Assembly: GCA_905214195.1 (NCBI GenBank)
Contig: CAJMLH010000041.1
Coordinates: 1 to 19,005 of the forward strand
Direction of reading: 5' to 3'
Length of the DNA stretch: 19,005 bases
Source: an uncultured bacterium
GTDB taxonomy: Bacteria > Bacillota > Clostridia > Peptostreptococcales > Anaerovoracaceae
This document shows positions 15,051-19,005 of the stretch, in pieces. A program made the position numbers and the translations under genes. Each line of letters starts with the position of its first letter. Position 1 is the stretch's first letter. A model generated the notes under the pieces. It had not been told where the DNA came from, did not search any database, and saw nothing but the letters and a program-made list of their open reading frames with translations.

Positions 15051-16412
15051 TTATTTAGCTTCTTCAGCTTCTCTTTTTAATCTTCTGTCAAAGATATAGT
15101 ATACGACAACGCCGATTGCCGGCACTCCTAATCCTATTACGCAAGTAAGCGGATCTTCAAACAGAGTATTTAAAAGAAGTGCAAAATATATTAAAGTTGT
15201 AACTACAATTGTTGGCATTCCGCCCCATACCTTGTACGGTCTTTCGGCATCCGGCATTTTTTTGCGAAGCACCGGAACTGCAACTATTACCAAAATGTTA
15301 AACAGCATATTGCTGAATACAACCAGGGATGTCAGCTGGCTCAAGTCTCTTAACCAGATGAGTATAATAGTAATGAGGCACTGACACAGTATAGGTGCAG
15401 TAGGCACTCTGTATTTCGGATGCAATTTCGCAAAAGACTTAAAGAAATGTCCTTCCTTAGCCATTGCATAATGAGTACGAGGGAACGCAATAATCATTCC
15501 GTTTGTTGAACCAAGCTGAGATATTACCATGCAGAGCGTAACGATTATTCCGCCGAGGCCGCCCAAGAGTCTGACAGCAACCTCTGTTCCAAGATAGTAA
15601 TTTTCCTGTTCAATCATTGATTTAATTTCTTCAAACGGAATCACCTTGTAAATCGCAAAGTTAAATATAGTATAAAGTAGAGTAATTCCGCCTATTGAGA
15701 ATATCAGCGACAAAGGAAGATTTCTCTTTGGATTTTTCATTTCCTCGGTTACTGTATTTAAGTTTGTCCATCCCTCATAAGCCCATAAGGTTGCCAATGT
15801 TGCAAAAGCAATCATGCTTAAGATGTCTCCCATGGATGCGTCGCCTGACGGCATCAGGCTTAAGTCAGGAGATTCCTTGCCCATAAACAATGCAGATAAA
15901 ATAATGATTCCAAGCGGTATGAGCTTTGCTATCATAGCCACATTCTGAAAAATCGAACCGGCCTTGATACCAAACAAATTATATACGGTAAGTGCAATTA
16001 CCACTGCCGAGGCAAAGAGTTTTCCGGTGATTCCCGTCAGCTCAAAAACAGCCGCCAGCGCAAGAGCTCCTGCCGATATTGAACCTGCTCCGCCTATAAT
16101 CCAGCTATTCCATCCATTAAGAAATCCCAGTACAGGATGAAATGCAGTATTGAGATAAACAGTCATTCCGCCAGCCTTTGGCAGCATAGCCCCCATTTCA
16201 GCAAAGCAAAGACCTCCTAACAAAGTAATAATTCCCCCGATTATCCAGCAAAGTAATGACAATCCAAGACTGAAATCAGTTCTCATAAGTACATATGATC
16301 CAAGATAGAATATTCCTCCGCCGATCATAATTCCGCCTAAGATACTCACGCCTCCAAATAACCCTATTTCTTGCCTAAATCCACTTTTTTCATTTGTATT
16401 CTGTGAACTCAC
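15051..16412 (-). CDS. APC-family amino acid permease (LAT/SteT-like)
   Basis: The 453-residue protein has about twelve hydrophobic segments and the amino acid-polyamine-organocation signature. An N-terminal helix carries the unwound GGIMIGGGIF substrate loop (26-35), and KAGGMTVYLNTAFHPVLGFLNGW lies near residues 79-101 (shown by G-rich and aromatic positions). AYEGWTNLNTVTEEMKNPKRNLP (around 210-232) is the conserved loop before the sixth/seventh helices, and the C-terminal tail is charged. Closest in character are LAT-type exchangers such as Bacillus SteT (Ser/Thr), but the substrate is not readable. It starts at GTG with AAGGAGG 8 nt upstream. It lies 30 bp after the amidohydrolase stop on the same strand and ends before a strong terminator, so the two genes form an operon. 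Confidence 0.93.
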   Translation of the reverse strand: MSSQNTNEKSGFRQEIGLFGGVSILGGIMIGGGIFYLGSYVLMRTDFSLGLSLLCWIIGGIITLLGGLCFAEMGAMLPKAGGMTVYLNTAFHPVLGFLNGWNSWIIGGAGSISAGALALAAVFELTGITGKLFASAVVIALTVYNLFGIKAGSIFQNVAMIAKLIPLGIIILSALFMGKESPDLSLMPSGDASMGDILSMIAFATLATLWAYEGWTNLNTVTEEMKNPKRNLPLSLIFSIGGITLLYTIFNFAIYKVIPFEEIKSMIEQENYYLGTEVAVRLLGGLGGIIVTLCMVISQLGSTNGMIIAFPRTHYAMAKEGHFFKSFAKLHPKYRVPTAPILCQCLITIILIWLRDLSQLTSLVVFSNMLFNILVIVAVPVLRKKMPDAERPYKVWGGMPTIVVTTLIYFALLLNTLFEDPLTCVIGLGVPAIGVVVYYIFDRRLKREAEEAK

Positions 16413-16442
16413 AAAAATCGCCTCCTTTTTAATTTTTTTGAA

Positions 16443-18062
16443 TCAGCTCTTCCGGAAAACTGTTTTTCCGTTAATTACAGTGCTTAGCACCTCAGCCTTT
16501 TTAATCTCCTCCTCGGAGATTGAAAAAATATCTCTGTCCAAAACAACTAAATCAGCATATTTTCCATTACGGATGCTGCCCTTTTTACCCTCGTCATAGG
16601 ACGCATATGCACCGCCCATAGTATAAGCGTACACGGCCTCTTCTACAGACATTTTCTGGTGTGGAAGCCAGCCGCCCTCAGGATTTCCTTTGAGGTCTTT
16701 TCTTGTAACTGCGCAATAAATCCCGTTCATTACATTAAAGTCAATAACAGGACTATCAGAGCCGCCTGCCACAGGAATTCCCATGTCAATCATCGTTTTC
16801 CACGCATATGAAGTGTTTTCACGCTTTTCGCCCACATAATCTCTGACAATATACATGTCCGAATCTATGAATGCAGGCTGCACATGACATATTACATTTA
16901 TATCTCTGCATCTTCTCAATAATTCTTCATCGGTAATCTGGCAATGAATCAGGGAATGTCTCATGTCAGCTCTCGGGTAAAGCTGCTGTGCCCGTTCGAT
17001 AGCATTCAGTGACATTTTCATTGCGCCGTCTCCTATAACATGGATTGACGCCATCAGCCCTGCTTTTTGTGCAGTAGCAATCAGCTCGTTAAGTTCATCC
17101 TGCGTAAGAGACGCCACTCCGCATGTTGATTTGTCATTTTCATACGGTTGATTAAGAAATGCCGTCTTTCCGCCGAGGGAGCCATCACAAAGAATTTTAA
17201 GTGTTCCTATTCTGAACATAGGCGTTCCTTCGTTGGTGCTGTGTCCCTCTGAAAGGAACTTATCCAATAAAGGCTTTGTCGCAAGTAAGCATTGCTCATA
17301 TACTCTGATAGGAAGGGCGTTCTCCTTTTCAAGCTCATGATATGCGTCCAAAACCTTTTGATATTCTCCGGCAGCGATAGCCTCAAAATCGTCGCTGTGA
17401 ACGGATGTTATACCATATGCCAAAGCATTTTCAGCCCCTGCCACAAGCATTCTCTTTATATCCCCTACTGTAAGCTTCGGTAATGCGTCATACACAAGGT
17501 CTCTTGCCGCCTCTGTAAAAATTCCCAAAGGCTCTCCGGCATCATCAAACGCAATGGTTCCGCCGGGAATCTGCTTCGTCTCTCTGTTTACGCCTATGAC
17601 CTCAAGGGCTTTGCTGTTTACGGCAATCACATGTCCACAGGCTCTTGTGTAGAACATAGGTATCTCTGTAGTTATCTTATCCAAATCATATCTGTCGGGG
17701 AATTTAGTGTCATCCCAATCATCGGTGTTCCATCCTCTTCCCTGTAGCCATGTAAGTCCCTCATGCGCTTTAAGAAAATCCTTTCCAAGCTGAATCAACT
17801 CATCCATTGATTTCGCATTATTCAAATCAACCTTTTCAAGACTGTATCCGTAGCTCAGCAGGTGCATGTGACTGTCCGTAAAGCCCGGCAGCATCAAATT
17901 TCCTTTTAAATCTACCAGTTCTGTTTTCTCGGTTTTCAGTTTTAAAACATCTTCGTTTTTTCCGACATGAATAATAATTCCGTCTTTAACTGCTACAGCT
18001 TCAGCTTCGGGAATAGCTTTATCCATAGTCCTGATTATACCATTATAAAAAATTGTATCCAT
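16443..18062 (-). CDS. Amidohydrolase, YtcJ-like (amidohydrolase_3 family)
   Basis: This 539-residue cytoplasmic metal-dependent hydrolase has the composite N/C-terminal beta-sandwich and TIM barrel of the family. Metal-site residues are visible: H65 and H67 (SHMH after LPGFTD), H341 (IHVIGDGA), H373 (LIHCQ) and D436 (GGSDSP). K289 precedes the characteristic CDGSLGGKTAF (292-302). The length is typical of YtcJ-type enzymes (about 520-560). The substrate is unknown; relatives hydrolyse N-acyl or cyclic amides. The ATG at 18062 was chosen because GGAGG lies 7 nt upstream; a 15-residue extension further upstream would run through the palindromic operator. It is first in an operon with the permease, which suggests import and hydrolysis of one compound. 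Control is probably by the divergent GntR/FCD regulator. Confidence 0.93.
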   Translation of the reverse strand: MDTIFYNGIIRTMDKAIPEAEAVAVKDGIIIHVGKNEDVLKLKTEKTELVDLKGNLMLPGFTDSHMHLLSYGYSLEKVDLNNAKSMDELIQLGKDFLKAHEGLTWLQGRGWNTDDWDDTKFPDRYDLDKITTEIPMFYTRACGHVIAVNSKALEVIGVNRETKQIPGGTIAFDDAGEPLGIFTEAARDLVYDALPKLTVGDIKRMLVAGAENALAYGITSVHSDDFEAIAAGEYQKVLDAYHELEKENALPIRVYEQCLLATKPLLDKFLSEGHSTNEGTPMFRIGTLKILCDGSLGGKTAFLNQPYENDKSTCGVASLTQDELNELIATAQKAGLMASIHVIGDGAMKMSLNAIERAQQLYPRADMRHSLIHCQITDEELLRRCRDINVICHVQPAFIDSDMYIVRDYVGEKRENTSYAWKTMIDMGIPVAGGSDSPVIDFNVMNGIYCAVTRKDLKGNPEGGWLPHQKMSVEEAVYAYTMGGAYASYDEGKKGSIRNGKYADLVVLDRDIFSISEEEIKKAEVLSTVINGKTVFRKS

Positions 18063-18077
18063 CGGCGAACCTCCAGC

Positions 18078-18112
18078 GTATATTGTATATTTTATTAAAA
18101 TATACAATATAC
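18078..18112. promoter_or_regulatory. 35-bp perfect palindrome, predicted GntR/FCD operator
   Basis: Arms 18078-18094 (GTATATTGTATATTTTA) and 18096-18112 are exact reverse complements around a single central T. Each half contains TTGTATA/TATACAA, in keeping with the TTGTATACAA-like sites of several FadR-subfamily regulators. The palindrome contains the -10 box of the amidohydrolase promoter and sits between it and the ribosome-binding site, so a bound dimer would block transcription. The gene for a matching regulator lies about 110 bp away and is divergent. Confidence 0.75.
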
Positions 18113-18127
18113 TTTACGCTTTGTCAA
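18099..18127 (-). promoter_or_regulatory. Promoter of the amidohydrolase-permease operon
   Basis: On the minus strand a perfect TTGACA (18122-18127), a 17-bp spacer and TATATT (18099-18104) are present. The -10 box lies inside the right-hand arm of the palindrome, which fits repression by occlusion. Confidence 0.8.
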
Positions 18128-18157
18128 CACTTCTACAAATTATTCAAAAGAACATAA

Positions 18158-18186
18158 TTGACTAATTTATCTCAGTACACTATAAT
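18158..18186 (+). promoter_or_regulatory. Promoter of the GntR/FCD regulator gene
   Basis: TTGACT (18158-18163), a 17-bp spacer and a perfect TATAAT (18181-18186) lead to the ATG at 18220. The palindrome lies about 45 bp upstream of this -35 box, so autoregulation from it is possible but not obvious. Confidence 0.8.
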
Positions 18187-18219
18187 TTTTATAGAAATTA
18201 CTAAAAGGAATATGAATAA

Positions 18220-18867
18220 ATGATAAAAATTAAAACCTCAAGCGAACAAATATACGATTATATAGTTCGCCAAATTGAAATAGGGGAGCTCACTCCAAAC
18301 ACAAAACTTTCGGAAGTCGAGCTTATAGAAACTTTCGGCACAAGCAGAACACCTATCAGAGAGGCTCTTATAAAGCTTACTGCTGACGGAATCGTTACAA
18401 ATGCCAACAGAAAAGGCTTTTATGTAAAGGATTTCGCTCGCCGTGATGTTTCGGAAAATTATTTTATAATAGCCTGCCTTGACGCATATGCCGCAGTTTT
18501 GGCACTTGACGCACTTACGGATGATGACATCCGCCAGATGGAGATAATTGAAAAAAGATTGGAATACACCTTAAATAATCAGGATTACGAATTATACCAT
18601 GATGAACAATTCGCTTTTCACGATGTTTATTATAAAAAATGCGGCAACAAGAGCTTGGTGGAACTAATCCTCTCGTTGCAGCACAAATATGTACGAACCT
18701 CCTGGTTCGGAAAATCAGAAGAGGACAATGTTTTTGCCTGGCTGCTTCATGTAAATGAGGATCACAAGGAGCTAATCAGATGTTTTAAAGAAAAAGACAA
18801 AGAGAAACTTATATCCGTTGTTTTTGCACATTGGGTTTCAACAAAGACAAGACCGGATCAGTTATAA
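18220..18867 (+). CDS. GntR-family transcriptional regulator with FCD effector domain
   Basis: The 215-residue protein has an N-terminal GntR winged helix (about 5-70). It contains the signature LSEVELIETFGTSRTPIREA (30-49) and a wing ending GFYV (66-69). The all-helical FCD domain (about 78-210) carries the usual metal/ligand cluster: D128, H134, H182 and H204. FCD regulators bind small carboxylates or other organic acids and usually control a neighbouring catabolic or transport operon. Here that is the divergent amidohydrolase-permease pair, with the palindrome in the shared intergenic region. The ribosome-binding site is weak (AAGGAA about 9 nt before the ATG). The gene ends before a strong terminator. 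Confidence 0.93.
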   Translation: MIKIKTSSEQIYDYIVRQIEIGELTPNTKLSEVELIETFGTSRTPIREALIKLTADGIVTNANRKGFYVKDFARRDVSENYFIIACLDAYAAVLALDALTDDDIRQMEIIEKRLEYTLNNQDYELYHDEQFAFHDVYYKKCGNKSLVELILSLQHKYVRTSWFGKSEEDNVFAWLLHVNEDHKELIRCFKEKDKEKLISVVFAHWVSTKTRPDQL

Positions 18868-18960
18868 AAAGCTGTAGACAAGTATTTTCACTCGTTCATT
18901 TGCAGCGCAGCCTATGGTATGTCTCTGATTTGGGCGATTATGTTAAAAGTATAAAAAACC

Positions 18961-18986
18961 AACCCCGCGTGAAACGCGGGGTTTTT
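18961..18986 (+). terminator. Terminator of the GntR/FCD gene
   Basis: AACCCCGCGT (18961-18970) and ACGCGGGGTT (18974-18983) form a perfect 10-bp hairpin with a GAA loop, followed by a T-run. The minus strand also shows T-rich sequence beyond the stem (GGTTTTTT), so it may act in both directions. The 93 nt between the gene and this stem hold nothing recognisable. Confidence 0.9.
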
Positions 18987-19005
18987 CACATGCGGGCATA
19001 GCCCT

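Overview
The window is AT-rich, Gram-positive-type DNA. Shine-Dalgarno sites are strong (GGAGG, AAGGAGG), promoters are near-consensus vegetative ones with 17-bp spacers, and rho-independent terminators are clear. The gene set (RadA with a Firmicutes-type SOS box, a second EF-G-like GTPase, a VanZ-family protein, a short clostridial DtxR-like regulator, a GntR/FCD regulator) suggests an anaerobic member of the class Clostridia. I cannot name the genus. Gene density is high and no insertion sequence, prophage, tRNA, rRNA or CRISPR array is visible.

Layout. (1) 1-3743, minus strand: radA, with a predicted LexA box just downstream of its promoter, and an EF-G-like GTPase with its own promoter and terminator. 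(2) 3859-10873, plus strand: a three-gene operon transcribed divergently from the EF-G-like gene. It encodes a 1601-residue protein that appears to join an HD phosphohydrolase, a long helical region, an NadD/NMNAT-like adenylyltransferase, a GNAT-like segment and a phosphoribosyltransferase-like domain. It is translationally coupled to a lactate/malate-dehydrogenase-like protein and followed by a two-unit flavodoxin-fold oxidoreductase. (3) 10816-13238, minus strand: asnS followed 11 bp later by a DMT/EamA transporter, whose terminator appears to lie inside the 3' end of the convergent oxidoreductase gene. (4) 13284-14053: a VanZ-family gene broken by a single frameshift at a homopolymer. (5) 14140-15017: a short DtxR-family regulator, then a candidate stand-alone structured RNA with a near-perfect promoter and a terminator, then two further hairpins. 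(6) 15051-18986: a catabolic module made of an amidohydrolase and an APC amino-acid permease (minus strand) facing a divergent GntR/FCD regulator, with a 35-bp perfect palindrome over the amidohydrolase -10 box.

How the genes work together. The most unusual part is the 3.9-10.9 kb operon. Every recognisable domain in it handles nucleotides or nicotinamide/flavin cofactors, which suggests a nucleotide or NAD(P)-linked role, but I know of no characterised system with this architecture and assign no reaction. The right-hand module reads as uptake (permease), hydrolysis (amidohydrolase) and ligand-responsive repression (GntR/FCD acting at the palindrome). The remaining genes are mostly housekeeping: recombination repair, translation and aminoacylation.
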